Source: Scytalidium lignicola (lineage: Eukaryota; Ascomycota; Leotiomycetes). From it: 43,403 nucleotides of DNA. The notes beneath the pieces are model-generated. The model was given only the letters and a program-made list of their open reading frames with translations. It had not been told where the DNA came from and did not search any database. Positions 30,623 through 42,131 of the stretch are shown here, piece after piece (position 1 is the stretch's first letter; each line of letters begins with the position of its first letter). The translations under genes and the position numbers were made by a program. The stretch covers positions 1-43,403 of the forward strand of contig NCSJ02000344.1 in assembly GCA_002812745.2 (NCBI GenBank), in the 5' to 3' direction.

Positions 30623-32432
30623 TTATACAGAGCCTTGTCCTTCGGGGAGCGGCATAACCTTTCCGCCATCGACTATGACCTGCTCATCAATTCTCTTTTC
30701 TATATCACCATATTCGACGCGCTTGTATGTCTTGATTCTAGCCTCATTCAAATCGATATCGAAGAATCGCACTCGTCGGTGATAACCTCCGTATCCACCA
30801 TATCCACCGAAGCCAGCGCCTCCTGCATAGCACATCCACAGTGCAGGATCACCCTTTTCGTTCTTTGACAGGGCGCAATATTCATTTGCATGGTCACTAC
30901 ACCTCTATCAGTATGGAAGCTTCTCACGTGAAATCAGAAGAGGATAACTTACTGTCCACAGCTAACCATTAATACACCTTCCTCTACAAGAGCATCCCGG
31001 AAACCAGAATTAAATCCAGGTGCGGTAACACCTTCTCTAAATGCTCCCACGAATTCCCCAGGATTTCTATACTCCGGCAAGGGAATATGGATAAACGCAA
31101 GGTCCATATGAACATGCGTGTATTCTGCGTGGGCCTTTTTCAGACCCTGGGCAGTACTTTTGAACCAGTCAATTTGGTTCTTCTTGAGCCAATCGTAGCC
31201 TTTGAATGATCTCTCATCTGGCGAGTAGGCGTGTGTATCTAGTAGATAGATGGTTATGGCTGAGTGTTTGGAGTTACCGCGAGCGAGCACTTCGATGTAG
31301 TAGTTTCCTACCCCATCGACCTCCTCAGGCCCAGCCTCAGAGATTGAGTATGGTAGTGTTTCAATGAGTTCCATTTGAGCAGCCCGAGAGAGAGCACCTT
31401 CATCATCATGGTTACCGAATATCGAAGCATAGGGAATGTTACGTTTTATGAACAATTCCGCGTACTTAAATATTGCCTATCAGAAAGTTAGTAATAGCTA
31501 AAGTATGTAAAATTATAAAGTTGGGAAGACATACACTTTGTGCATCCGCAGCAGTTTCACCATTCACTTGATCACCACTCAAGACGACCAAATCGGGCTT
31601 TTCCTCATCTAACAGTCTGCCAATGAATTCAAGCGTCCTTGGATCAGCCTCGCAAGGTTCACCCTCTGGCATGGCATCTCTACAACGTCCTGTGCCGGTG
31701 CTTAGATGTATATCTGCCACCTGCATAATCTTAAACTTCCCATGCTCGTTAATCCGAGGCTGTGGTTTAGGCACGGTCACTTTTGTGCCCTGTTTAACAC
31801 TCAGACGTGCTTCCTGAGCTTCTCCAGCGGTATTAAGGAGAAGAGGCGTGCCGGCTATCTTCCATCCTTCTCGAGGATCAACAGCGTCTGCACCAAATAA
31901 CACATCTATAGCCGTAACCGCCTCATCTGAATCACTCGCATGGCGTTTCTTTGATCGTTTTAACCATATTCCAGAAGATCTAGACTCCCAATTCTCTCCT
32001 TCCTGTTCTTTTCCTGTCGCCGAAGGATCTAGCCTACCAACCGTCACATCAACGATGACTTTATCATCATCAGTCAAGTCCTGTTCTTTCTTCCGTTGTA
32101 CATGGACGTATGCGCTTGAAAACAAGCTGGTTCCTAGATATAAATCCTTCTCCACACGCTGCCAACCATTGCCAGTAAGTTTGCAACTGCTAAATATGTT
32201 CAGTCCCGAGCACATTACTACAGTAATATCTGTTATTATTGCTCCTGGATGGTGTGCTGGCATGTAGGTGTGTATTGCAGAGGGTAGGACTCGGAATTTG
32301 TTGTCGACGAAGAAGAGCACAATGAGAGCGACAACCGTTAATGCGCCCAGCTGGCACATCGTTCGAACCTTAAAATAGTGTTAGCAGCAGCTGTAGCTAC
32401 TTTGGACACCTACTTACGATTCGCCTCGTCAT
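30623..32432 (-). CDS. Dcr2-like metallophosphatase
   Basis: Four exons on the minus strand: 32418-32432 (five codons), 31535-32368, 30953-31476 and 30623-30896. Joined they give 548 residues. An N-terminal signal anchor (LGALTVVALIVLFFV) is followed by a beta-rich domain. The calcineurin-like metallophosphoesterase core carries the metal ligands: QVADIHL, VVLSGDQVNG, IFGNHDDEG, AFIHIPLPE and CGHDHANEYC. This layout matches Dcr2, the yeast phosphatase that acts in cell-cycle control and the unfolded protein response. A glycine-tyrosine repeat (GGYGGYGGY) lies after FYAG-type text near the C-terminus (about 30780-30810). The 15-nt first exon is supported by a gtaagt donor and an in-frame junction; an alternative start at the Met in RTMCQLG (32359) would avoid it. 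Confidence 0.92.
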
Positions 32433-32890
32433 CTTGAGGTAACAGGTCGACTTCTGCTTGACAATATCTTGCAGAATCGACTGAGCGCCAGAGCTATCCC
32501 TGGTAATGCGACGCTAGATCGCTGATGTTTCCCGTGGGAGATTCCACCTAATACCTCATATTCGATATAGTGATTTCCGAATGGGGGTCTTCTGAGAAGG
32601 GAAATTGTCCCAAGAAGGAGACAAGTCGTGGCACAATGGTTCTCCCTTCACGTGTTGATCTTTAGCCGAGCAACTTGCATTTAAGGTTCGAGCTACCTTA
32701 AAAGTGTGACGAAAATCTGGGGAAATTATCCGCATAAATCGAACAAAGCTAACCTGATTAGGGGAGTAATCCAACCCGGAATCCTTGTCTTCTTAACTCT
32801 ATTTAGGCTGGATTTTAAGCTACATGGAACTTCATTAGATCTAGAATACATATTTATACAACTAATTATACAAGAAGTGTACATAATGGT
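32433..32890. other. Intergenic: Dcr2-like promoter and TRM61-like 3' flank
   Basis: No coding potential recognised. Both flanking genes are on the minus strand. Confidence 0.4.
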
Positions 32891-34296
32891 CTAGTACGAT
32901 TCCATTCTACGCCATAGACCTAGAAAACCCCCTCCTCTAACTCGAACGCCAACCTTTGGTCTGCATATCATCTCGTAGCCAGAATCCGATTCAGGCGGTA
33001 CCTCCAAGTCTGTTTGCTCTCCAGCTTTATCTTGTCCCATTTCTTCTTCTCCGGCCATCTGCTCTCTCGCCTGTGCTTCGGCTTTCAATAGACTTCTCGG
33101 CTTCACTGCTCGAACATCCCATTCCCGTCCACCAACTCCTATCCCACCACCCAACTCCAGTACTGTCTCCAAAACAAACGGCAATCTATGTGCTTTAACT
33201 GCCGCTGTACACTTATAAATTTGCGTGACGCTAGGGCAAAAGGTAATCAATGAGCCGTTAGGACGAAGAGCTTCTCCGATAATATCCAGATAGTCGTGAG
33301 TACCTGGTAGATCAAGAATTGCGTGGGAAAGGAACGGCCCCTCGCTCTTTGAAAGACGATCTGAGAGATAGTCTGTGATGGTCCCAACGTGAAAATCGAT
33401 ATTGGGAAAATACATCCCGTTTCGAAAATTTCGAACAGTTTTCTCGGCGTGCTTAGAATGTCTTTTTGAAATATCCAGCGTGTGAAGAACTGCTCGTCTT
33501 CGTGATCGCCATGCATCATACTCTTCTTGCGTTGCTGATATTTCCAAATTGAATTGATTATCCTGGATCTCATCCGCAAGGCTCGTTATATCCGTAGGTT
33601 CATCGTTGGGGGCAGTGGATGATGTCGGGACTAGAGGAATAGGAGGGGCGGCCGTGTTGGCGCCATGTATTGCTCGTGCCAGATATAGAGTTAAAGCACC
33701 ATGACCTGTACCAGCTTCAAATATTTCCAGTTTTTCTTCGCACGGTTCGGAGGTATTACCAGGAACAGTTGGATGTAAATCAAGCAGAGAAACAATCAGG
33801 GATGCGTCTTGGGGGTATATCTATTTACATATAATTAGCTTCATATATGTTAATTTGTTTTATAAAAAAAACTGGATTTCCTCTCACCGGTGTGACTAGA
33901 CGAGGAGATAGGGTGGCGTATTCTGCCAGTGATGGCTCGTGAATGCGGTATTGGATTGCCTGCTTAGAAGTTGGAACTACATCGCGAATGCCTTTCCCAA
34001 TAATATCGTTGAAGGCTATATATGCGCCTCGATCAAGCTTCAATCTGCGATCCGATTGAAGCGGACCAGCGAGGATGGGCTGGGCTTCTTGGTTGCCCTT
34101 CTGTCTTAGAACCACGAAATCATTCTCTTAACGCAAAAATTACTTGATTAGAATTAGGTTCAGTAGGAGGAGGTAGAGAATTCCATACTGTACCTTTGAC
34201 AATTGGCTTGATGTAGTATCGACGACTACATGAAATAGAGCATTGTTTACGCGCTGCAGATGTCGCCCTGTAAGCAATCCGATGAAGGGCTGTCAT
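32891..34296 (-). CDS. TRM61-like (m1A58) tRNA methyltransferase, probably mitochondrial
   Basis: Three exons on the minus strand: 34194-34296, 33888-34126 and 32891-33820, giving 423 residues. The start at 34296 yields an Arg-rich, acid-free leader (MTALHRIAYRATSAARKQCS), a good mitochondrial presequence. Next come ENDFVVLRQKG, typical of the TRM61 N-terminal domain, and the SAM-binding motif I EAGTGHGALTLYLARAI at about 149-165. Later come a VGTITDYLSD segment, LDLPGTHDYLDI (the D-x-P-type motif of m1A methyltransferases) and LRPNGSLITFCPS. The family methylates A58 in the tRNA T-loop. Relative to cytosolic Trm61 there is a long low-complexity insert after motif I (about 168-200) and an acidic C-terminal region. 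It is divergent from the lipase-like gene, with 224 bp between start codons. Confidence 0.88.
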
Positions 34297-34520
34297 CTGG
34301 ATAACAGTTCACATGTCAATGGCCAAGTCCCTGCTAGTAATATTTATTTGAGAATCGCATCCCGCAATACCATTAGCTCGCTAGCGGCCGCGTTGTTGAT
34401 AGCCAACGGAATGCCGAGGTGCCTTCAGCTCCTGACCGCACCGCTGCTCTCGTCTTACTACATCTCATAATATATCATTTATGTAGATATCTGATTAGGA
34501 TACTATAAAATACTTTCGAA

Positions 34521-35491
34521 ATGGTCAAAGAAGTTGAAGGAACGCATAAAATTGGGGATTCATCTCTTTACACTAAGAGCTGGCTTGTCAGCCTCGTGAA
34601 ATAACCCTCTAGTTGGAGCTTTTGCTAACAATCCCTCAGCCAGATGGCCCGCCCAAGGCCAAAGTTATATTTGTCCATGGGTATAGTGACCATATAAACC
34701 GCTATTATGAGCTCTTCCCTACACTTGCTTCGAGGGGAATTGAAGTCCACGGCTTCGATCAGCGAGGCTGGGGCCGTTCAGTGCGTAAGCCTTCTGAGAA
34801 GGGCCTTACTGGACCCACAAGCCAGGTGATATCAGATATAGTCTCATTCATCAAGTCTCATCTTCCATCTTCGATCCCAGTATTTGTGATGGGCCATTCA
34901 ATGGGAGGAGGAGAGGTGCTCATACTAGCTTCTTCGCCGGAGTATGAAGATCTGATGCCAAGTATCAGAGGGTGGCTTTGTGAGGCGCCATTCATTGGGT
35001 TCCCGGCTGGCTTCGAACCTAACCCTTTCACGGTGTTCTTTGGAAGATTGGCGGGGAAGTTGCTCCCTCGTATGCAAATGAAGAACCAGCTTGCTCCAGA
35101 GAATTTAACGCGGGACCCAGAAGTTGTCAAGTCCCTCTACGATGATGAACTTTGCCATGACACTGGAACCTTAGAAGGTCTAGCTCATATGCTAGACAGA
35201 ACTTCTCTTTTAAGCTCCGGTAAGACTACTCTCAACAAAGGCGTCAAAAGTCTTTGGATTTGCCATGGCACGGCCGATAAGGGAACAAGCTTTCCAGCCA
35301 CCGAGAAGTATTTTAAGGAACAGACAGGCTCCGTACCAGACAAAGAGTTCAAGGTTTATGAGGGTGCATATCATGTGTTGCATGCGGATGTGAAGGAGAG
35401 CAGACCAATTCTGGCAAATGATGTTGGAGACTGGATTTTGGCTAGGTGTGAGGATCAGCAACAACCAAAGGCGGGAGAGTCTAAGCTATAA
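34521..35491 (+). CDS. Monoglyceride lipase-like alpha/beta hydrolase
   Basis: Two exons, 34521-34586 and 34640-35491, give 305 residues. The intron 34587-34639 has a gtcagc donor, a tgctaaca branch motif and a ctcag acceptor; joining makes SWL-PDGPPKAKVIFVHGYSDH, as in Yju3/MGL proteins. The catalytic serine is in VMGHSMGGGE. The Asp is expected in CHGTADKGTS and the His in YEGAYHVLHAD. The HGY motif near residue 34 supplies the oxyanion hole. It should split monoacylglycerols to glycerol and fatty acid on lipid droplets or in the cytosol. No signal peptide is seen. Confidence 0.93.
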
Positions 35492-35616
35492 TGATTTTTT
35501 TATGTTTAACTTGGGGTGATCAAGATATCACCACCTCTGCTATTGATGATGCCTTAGATAGAATTTTGTATAATATATTGAATTGAGTTCTAATATCTAT
35601 CGGATACTAAGTGTCT

Positions 35617-36882
35617 CTATTCCGCTGGTATCTTCTCATGCTCGGCTATGTAACCTTGTAATTTCCAAAGTCGAAGCTGTAACTCTATCGTGAGTTTACG
35701 ATTTCTCACAGCCAGGATCTCATTCTCTCCAAACAATATGTGAACTTTTCGCAGCTCTTCTAGGTGTTTCTCCCCGAGAAGCAATGGTAGGTTATGTACT
35801 GGAACTTTATGCTTTTTCGTTCGCCCTAAAATTAATGTTGCGAACTCCGGAGGGACGTGAGATGTCACATCCTTTCCTTCAGTGGGATCCCGTTCTTTTA
35901 TTCCTTGTTTACCAAGCCACAAGAACACGCCGGTCTGGGGTTTCTTCAACGCGGATTCCCAATCCGCAGTTCGAGACACATAATTTCCCTTGAGTCTTAC
36001 TATGTAGGCCAAGCTTTCTACAGCTCTCCTTCTCATAAGCTCCAGCACGAACCCATCCATATCATCTCTCCACGATATCTTGCGCTTAATCTCTAGGAAC
36101 GACCTCACGGACAACATTCTTTGAGAAGGAAACCGTTGCCATTGTTTCTCATACCCAGATTTCTTAGCCATAAACAACTGTAGTAAAGACTTTCGAGAGA
36201 GGGTATACACCCTTGGACCTAGCGTAGGCGTTGGAGTGTTTAAAAGTTGTTTATTGAGAGCCAACTTATCTTTGCTCTCAGTATCGGTACGTTGGGCTTC
36301 GAGATCCTGCAGATTGCTATGGTTGTCGATAAGACTGCGTGGCATATACCACGGATTCCCAGTAGCAGGGTCAGATATCAAACCGAAGTCTTGGAGAAAA
36401 TAGTTTGGTAGGACGATCCTCGTTACAGCGCATCTGCGAATGGGAGTTGCTAACGCAAGAGCTGCAGAAATATTAGCTCAAACACCATGATAACACCATA
36501 GAGTATGGAATAAATTTTTACCATAGGGATTTTTTGCTAATTGTTGCTGAAACAGCGTAGGATTCCGGCTAGACNGTTCTTTTGGTTTGAGTAATCTCTC
36601 TCTTGCTTCCTTTACTTTAGGATCCATGAGTGGTGATAATGGGAGGTCTCTTGGCCTGCTCGCAGGCTTAACGGTCCCATTGGCATTCTCAGAACCATGC
36701 CAATCTGGGACTTGGTGGGAATCTCGAAGAGTTTCATTATTGTCTCCCGAAGAGGCCAGGGAAATACTGGACTCTTGAGAGGAAATTGGCGATGCTACAT
36801 ATCGTCGGTTACTTACTACAAAGCAGCTCACCCTACCGCTACCTCTTGCAATCGTGCATCTGATCATACCACATGCTACCAT
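35617..36882 (-). CDS. Probable mitochondrial protein, uncharacterised
   Basis: Two exons on the minus strand, 36522-36882 and 35617-36461 (60-bp intron, ctgcag acceptor), give 401 residues. The N-terminus (MVACGMIRCTIARGSGRVSC) is basic and lacks acids, so a presequence is likely. After a Ser- and Pro-rich linker comes NPTLFQQQLAKNPYG, then LATPIRRCAVTRIVLPNYFL, QDFGLISDPATGNPWYMP and a C-terminal region with DMDGFVLELMRRRAVESLAY. The pattern looks like a conserved fungal mitochondrial family, possibly ribosome-associated, but I do not recognise it by name. An N at 36575 falls in codon CNG after LKPKE; the frame is not affected. It is divergent from ClpP with 183 bp between start codons, which supports a shared mitochondrial role. 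Confidence 0.78.
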
Positions 36883-37065
36883 CTACTTTGTTAGGATGAG
36901 AATTTGTTGCGTCGCGAGAAGCTTCAGGAGAGTTAAAAGGAAATTCGAAGCGAGGCGCGTATCGAGATGATTCGCGATTAGAATCGCGATCTCTCGTTTC
37001 GGGTAATAACCTTTTTTATGTGAAGCAGGATCATGCTGCGGTAATAGCAACAGATTTTATTTAGA
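36883..37065. promoter_or_regulatory. Short bidirectional promoter with perfect palindrome
   Basis: 183 bp separate the start codons of two divergent mitochondrial genes. It contains TCGCGATT-AG-AATCGCGA (36972-36989), a perfect 8-bp-arm inverted repeat with a 2-bp spacer, about 76 bp from the ClpP ATG and about 90 bp from the other. The symmetry and central place suggest a dimeric factor site serving both genes, which is inference. Confidence 0.55.
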
Positions 37066-37943
37066 ATGATTTCGTCTAGGATATTGCGTGCTCCTGCACG
37101 TAGTGTCTTCCGATCAAGTGCCAGATATTTCTCTGCAGGACCACAGAGATGGCAGAAAGATGAGCCAAAAGCTTGGACTCCAATGCCATATATTACGGAG
37201 ACAATAGTGAGCTTCCAATTGCTCTAATCATATAGATTTTTTATGCTGACTGTTCAGGGAGGTGGTTGGCGCACTTGTTAGTTGTCCAGATATTGCTCTA
37301 TAATGCATGCAAAAGCTAATGAGACCCAGCGGACATCTTCTCAAAGCTTCTTCAGGTAATTCTATCCTAGCCGTGGGTTCCAAGGGTCAGTAATACTTAC
37401 AACTATTAGGAACGGATAATCTGCCTTAATGGCGAGGTTAACGAGTCCCTCTCTGCCGCAATTGTAGCGCAACTTCTCTGGCTTGAATCGGATAGCCCTG
37501 ATAAAGCCATCACACTTTATATCAACTCACCTGGAGGCTCTGTCACTGCAGGTCTCGCAATCTACGACACAATGACCTATATCAAGTCTCCTGTCTCAAC
37601 TGTCTGTGTAGGACAAGCCGCTTCCATGGGCAGTCTGCTGCTATGCGGTGGAGAGAAAGGCAAACGGTTTTGCTTGCCACACAGCAGTATTATGATCCAT
37701 CAGCCGAGTGGAGGATACTTTGGGCAGGCGAGTGATATTGCTATTCATGCCACAGAGATTCTCAGGGTACGGAAACAGTTGAATGAGATTTACCAGAACC
37801 ACCTGACGAAAGTACACACATTGGAAGAGATTGAGAGGTTGATGGAGCGGGACAAATTCTTGAGTGCTTCTGAGGCGCTGGAGATGGGGATTGTGGATGA
37901 GATTTTGCACCGTAGGGACTCCGTCCCAATAGGAGAGCCGTGA
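37066..37943 (+). CDS. clpP: Mitochondrial ATP-dependent protease ClpP
   Basis: Four exons, 37066-37206, 37258-37276 (19 nt), 37330-37355 (26 nt) and 37410-37943, give 239 residues. The first exon encodes a mitochondrial presequence ([20 protein letters not shown], then YFSAG). The two micro-exons rebuild [15 protein letters not shown], the family's GGGWR.YDIFS.LL, which fixes the splice sites. Catalytic Ser134 lies in GQAASMGS and His159 in IMIHQPSGG; the Asp is in [12 protein letters not shown]. ClpP forms the tetradecameric protease that works with the ClpX unfoldase in the matrix. It is absent from budding yeast but known in filamentous fungi. The C-terminal tail is short and without the long extension of the human protein. 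Confidence 0.95.
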
Positions 37944-38438
37944 ATTGGAGAACCATTCCAACATGGTCTATAAAAGGAGCTCCATGTGTGACTCTGGATA
38001 TTCAACCTACATTGTAAGACTATTTTATTGAGACCACCTCATTCTTCCTAGCAGTTCTAGCTCATATAGCATGTCATATTTATACAACAGATTGAGTTAC
38101 TGACAATGGCCGTACAGAAAGGTCGCATTTCGGTGATATCATGCCAGCTGTCACAAGAAAAAATAAACTTGTAAATTATCAATCGTTGGCAAGGTTACGG
38201 AAGAGAAGATATATATGCAAGAGATTCGAGGTGTATGAGTAGCGGGATCTGACCAAAAGTATTTTAAATCGAGTGGTCACTAGCAGAGGGGTAGTATTCA
38301 TTGTGAAGACATGCGGAAGCTGTGTATTGAAGGAATGTACCGTACTACTCAATGATATATTATCACCTTTAGCTCTGTGGTGTATGCAACGAATATCTGT
38401 GTTAATTAAAGTCTAAGTGAGTGAGATCTCACCTACTA
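37944..38438. other. Convergent intergenic region
   Basis: 3' flanks of ClpP (+) and ADH (-). No gene seen. Confidence 0.45.
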
Positions 38439-39558
38439 CTATGCCGTCTTTGCCATGTCAACCACCAACTTCCCGCCCTCGCCCTTAAGATTCTGCTCAA
38501 CAAGCTGATTCAAATTAGCCAACGGGAAAGTCTTCGTCTTGGCACGAATTCCATATTTAGACACAAACGCCATCATTTCTCTTAGCATCTTGTTGCTGCC
38601 ATTTACACTTCCAATTATCTGTATATCTCTGAAAACAACATCTCTAGCCGATATATGGAAGCCAGACTCAGGAAATGAAAGGAGCATGCACTTTCCGTGC
38701 GTTCTTAAAAGCTTCATCCCATAATCAAAGGCAGCCTGTGATTCTGGGAGGATAATCACAGCATGGAGTCCATTTGGCTTACCTTCCGGATCCTCTCGTG
38801 CAGCAATCTCAAGCAATTCTTCTGGGCTGGTCGTAGTAGCATTCACAATCACGGCGCCTGTATTCAAGCTCTCCGCCAACTCCAAGGGTTTCTCAGCATT
38901 TTCAACTCCGAATACCCTCAACCCCATATTAGCCGCAAACTGGATCCCTAAATGTCCTAATNCCCCCACCAGCACCCAAGATCCCCACAGATTCGCCAGG
39001 TTTCAAATCTAGCTTTCTCAGCGATGTGTAAATCGTCAGACCCGCGCACATCAATGGCGCAGTGTCGACACCAGTCATCCCATTCGGAATAGGCGTAACC
39101 TGTCTACTATCCACGACCGCATATTCAGCAAAGCCTCCGTTGGAGTCCATTCCCAGACTCTTGGAATTAGGACAACGCGGGGAGTAGCCTGGTGGATCTT
39201 CCAGCGGACCTGTGGATAGGCATTCTTCGCAGGATCCACAGGCGTGATATGCACTCACAGCAACACCAACTTCCTGTCCCGGTTTGAATTCAGTGACAGC
39301 TGGTCCTGCGACGACAACCGTGCCGGCGAATTCGTGGCTTGCAATATGTGGTAGCGTTTGCGGGTAGCTCTCAGACTGTATGGCCCCTGAGGCGAGAACA
39401 CGATCGGTGTGACAGTATGAAGCTGCCGTAATGCGGATGAGCAGGTCATAATCCGACTTGAGGGTTGGTACTGGGGTCGAACGGAGGACGTAAGGGCTGT
39501 TAAAAGACTCGAGAAATTGAGCTTTCATATGGGACGGGATTTGGACGGCAGCAGCCAT
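38439..39558 (-). CDS. Zinc-dependent alcohol dehydrogenase (MDR family)
   Basis: A single exon of 372 residues if the ambiguous base at 38962 is removed: 1119 nt then reads continuously. With the N kept, the frame breaks inside the nucleotide-binding GAGG-LGHLGIQFA motif, exactly at a run of five C, so this is an assembly error and not a mutation. Catalytic zinc ligands are in ASYCHTDR and HIASHEFAG. The structural-zinc loop CGSCEECLSTGP...YSPRC has Cys spaced as in class-III-like fungal ADHs. VGILGAGGLGHLG is the NAD(P)-binding turn. It oxidises primary alcohols or reduces aldehydes. The Met at 39558 is followed by a short AAAVQIP leader. It is divergent from the NmrA-like reductase. Confidence 0.92.
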
Positions 39559-40196
39559 GGCGATAGTAAAGTCACATTTGATATTTGATAAAAGGCTTCT
39601 TGTGAAAAGTAATCAACTCTCAGAATGTGAGGTCTTTTGCTTTGAAGTCTTATCGCGTCGTCAATCATGTCTCGTATGTTTGTGATCGTGATGTTCTGTT
39701 GTTCCCCCCGCAGCTTTTGTTGGTGGACGTCATTGAGCGGAATGTGGGCCGTCGTTACAGTCAATGCGGCGACAACCCAGGGGTGGTGCTTGGGACATTG
39801 ATACGGTAAGTTGTCTCAGCGAGGGGCAGAATTATTACCCACAGGGCTGCAATTGCGGCAACCTTCTACGCAATAATTATCCAGCGGTTTTTCTTCGACG
39901 TCCGCACTACATTCAGCCTTGCACATGCATTGTCGAAATGATGCACAATCGACGTGAAACATCGCAATCGCGGAATAACCCCACCAAGATCCCGTGTGGG
40001 AGGAGTGCGGCAATGGAGGGGAAGCCGCCGAGGCTCTTGGTTAAGAGAGCTAGTTTATCTCACTCTCCTCCCACATCAATTGATATCACAATCGCAAGTC
40101 TAGGAGCATTAGACTATAAATCATAGTGGAGATAATAGAGACGCAGATATACCAAGGGGATTCCAAAGGAAAAGAATAGAGCATCATCAGCAAACC
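39559..40196. promoter_or_regulatory. Divergent intergenic region of ADH and NmrA-like genes
   Basis: 638 bp between start codons. Both genes encode pyridine-nucleotide-linked enzymes, so shared control is possible. No specific operator recognised. Confidence 0.35.
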
Positions 40197-41306
40197 ATGG
40201 CGCAAGAGATCAAGAACGTGGTATTAATTGGGGTAAGACCCCTTTTCAGACATATAAAACAGTCCAATTGCAATGCAATGAGCAGAATCTCCTTGAGATA
40301 TATCACTCCACAATAAACAGTATCAAGCTAACCATCTCTTTTCCTACAAAATAGGCAGCAGGAAACCTAGGAAGCCACACACTCCAGGCCCTCCTCTCCT
40401 CCCCCTTCAACGTCTCCGTCCTGAGTCACCCAGACTCCAAGTCTACCTTCCCACCCAATGTCACCGTCCATCGTACAGAATACACCACCGAGAAGCTTGT
40501 CCCGATCTTCAAGGGACAGGATGCCATAGTCAGCACCATCGGCACGTTTCAGATAGGGCTTCAAAAGACCATCATCGATGCAGCAATCCAGGCGGGAATT
40601 AAGAGATTCATTCCCAGCGAGTACGGCTGCGATACAAATAGCTCGAGGGTGCTGGAGATTGCGCCTATTCTGAAGGGCAAGGCGGACATTGCGGCATACT
40701 TGAAGGAGAAAACCAGTTCCGGCCTCACCTGGACGGCGATTATTACAGGTCCATTTTTTGATATGGTGGGTTCCAACTTCTTCTGAATATGCTTCCCTGC
40801 TAGTCACAAGGATCAATTGAACCGTCAATCTAACTTGTGAAATATAGAAAGGAAGCGTCAAAGGCTTCCTTGGTCTCGATATTAATACACACACTGCCAC
40901 GGTCTGGGACCACGGCAATGAACGCTTCGCCACGTCAACCCTTCCACAAATTGCCCGAGCCATCGTCGGTGTCCTGTCTCACCCAGCTGAAACTTCAAAC
41001 AAGTACATCTACATCTCGTCCTTCGACGTGACGCATAACGAGCTCGTGGCGACCGCTGAGAAGATCACTGGGGCCAAGTGGAAACGAGAGGACGTCAAGA
41101 GTGAGGAGAAGATCAAGATTGGGTTAGATGGACTTGCAAAGGGCAATTTCAGTGTTGTCGGGTTGCTTCTGCGTGCAGCTACCTTCACGAAGGAGGGAAC
41201 TGGAAATTTGGAGGCCAAGTATGGGCTAAGCAACGAGTTGCTAGGGCTGCCGAAGGAGAACCTGGAGGAAGTACTCGCGGCATCATTCAAGGCTGAAAAG
41301 GTTTGA
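40197..41306 (+). CDS. NmrA/isoflavone reductase-like NAD(P)-binding protein
   Basis: Three exons, 40197-40232, 40355-40765 and 40848-41306, all phase 0, give 301 residues. The first intron (122 bp) falls inside the glycine-rich turn, so VVLIG|AAGNLGSHTLQAL is rebuilt (GxxGxxG-type). Then ISTIGTFQ-type text (AIVSTIGTFQIGLQK) and IPSEYGCD follow, typical of the atypical short-chain PCBER/isoflavone reductase group. Fungal members act as reductases in secondary metabolism or as NADP-sensing regulators (NmrA), and these cannot be separated by sequence reading alone. No TM or signal peptide is seen. Confidence 0.92.
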
Positions 41307-42131
41307 GCAATCTTAAGATAAAACTCAAATTCAAAATATAATTAATTTTATAAAAAAGATCATATCCAAAATGGGCTTTTCATCTGTGCTTTAGATCTTG
41401 AAAGGGCAGCCAGCCTTTGGTGGGGAGAGCATAGTTGCGTTGTATATCAGAGGGGAGATAGCAAGGCAAATAGGTAGAGCGTGTGGCCTAAGATCATCAG
41501 CATTCGAAGTACTTAAGACTACATCAATACCCTAGGACCTTTCCCGAACCAGCAGAAATGTTGGCTGTACAACTACTGCACTAACAGTAGAACAGATACG
41601 TCGCCTGTGGGAAGTATGCAAAACTTTTAGTTTCCATAAGACGTGTGGGCCTCCGGGCTCTAAATAGCTTTATTTCTTCCGCGAGATAGTGACAGTAGCA
41701 AATCCAATTCTTTAGCAGGATAACAGTAAGCAACCCAACACCATTACACCAACAACCACGGCTCTTGGAACTCATCCAGCATGGGGACTCAGCTCTGACT
41801 AGTGGGAGTCTGCTTATGACGTCAGACAGACAGAGCGGATGCTGCTGGAAGATCTCTCACTAGAGGCCGAGTTATAACGTCGTATAGATATTGTTGTAGC
41901 AGCTAGCTTCTGACTCGTCATTACTATTTGAGGATCTGCTGGATTTCTTTTTTTCTTTTCTGTAATGTAACTCCATCGCTTGCTGTTCCACACAAGTGCC
42001 CACCTTTGGAGTCATTAAGCTCTAACCTTGCCTCGCCCAAACCTCTCTACCGAGGTAATAGGCAGTGCTATTCATGCTGTTGAAAAGCCAGAAGCAAGGT
42101 AGCCCACCACTTTGATCGACTTCAAGTCGAT
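41307..42131. other. Convergent intergenic region
   Basis: 3' flanks of the NmrA-like gene (+) and the zinc-finger gene (-). A T/C tract lies at about 41944-41961. No gene seen. Confidence 0.4.
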
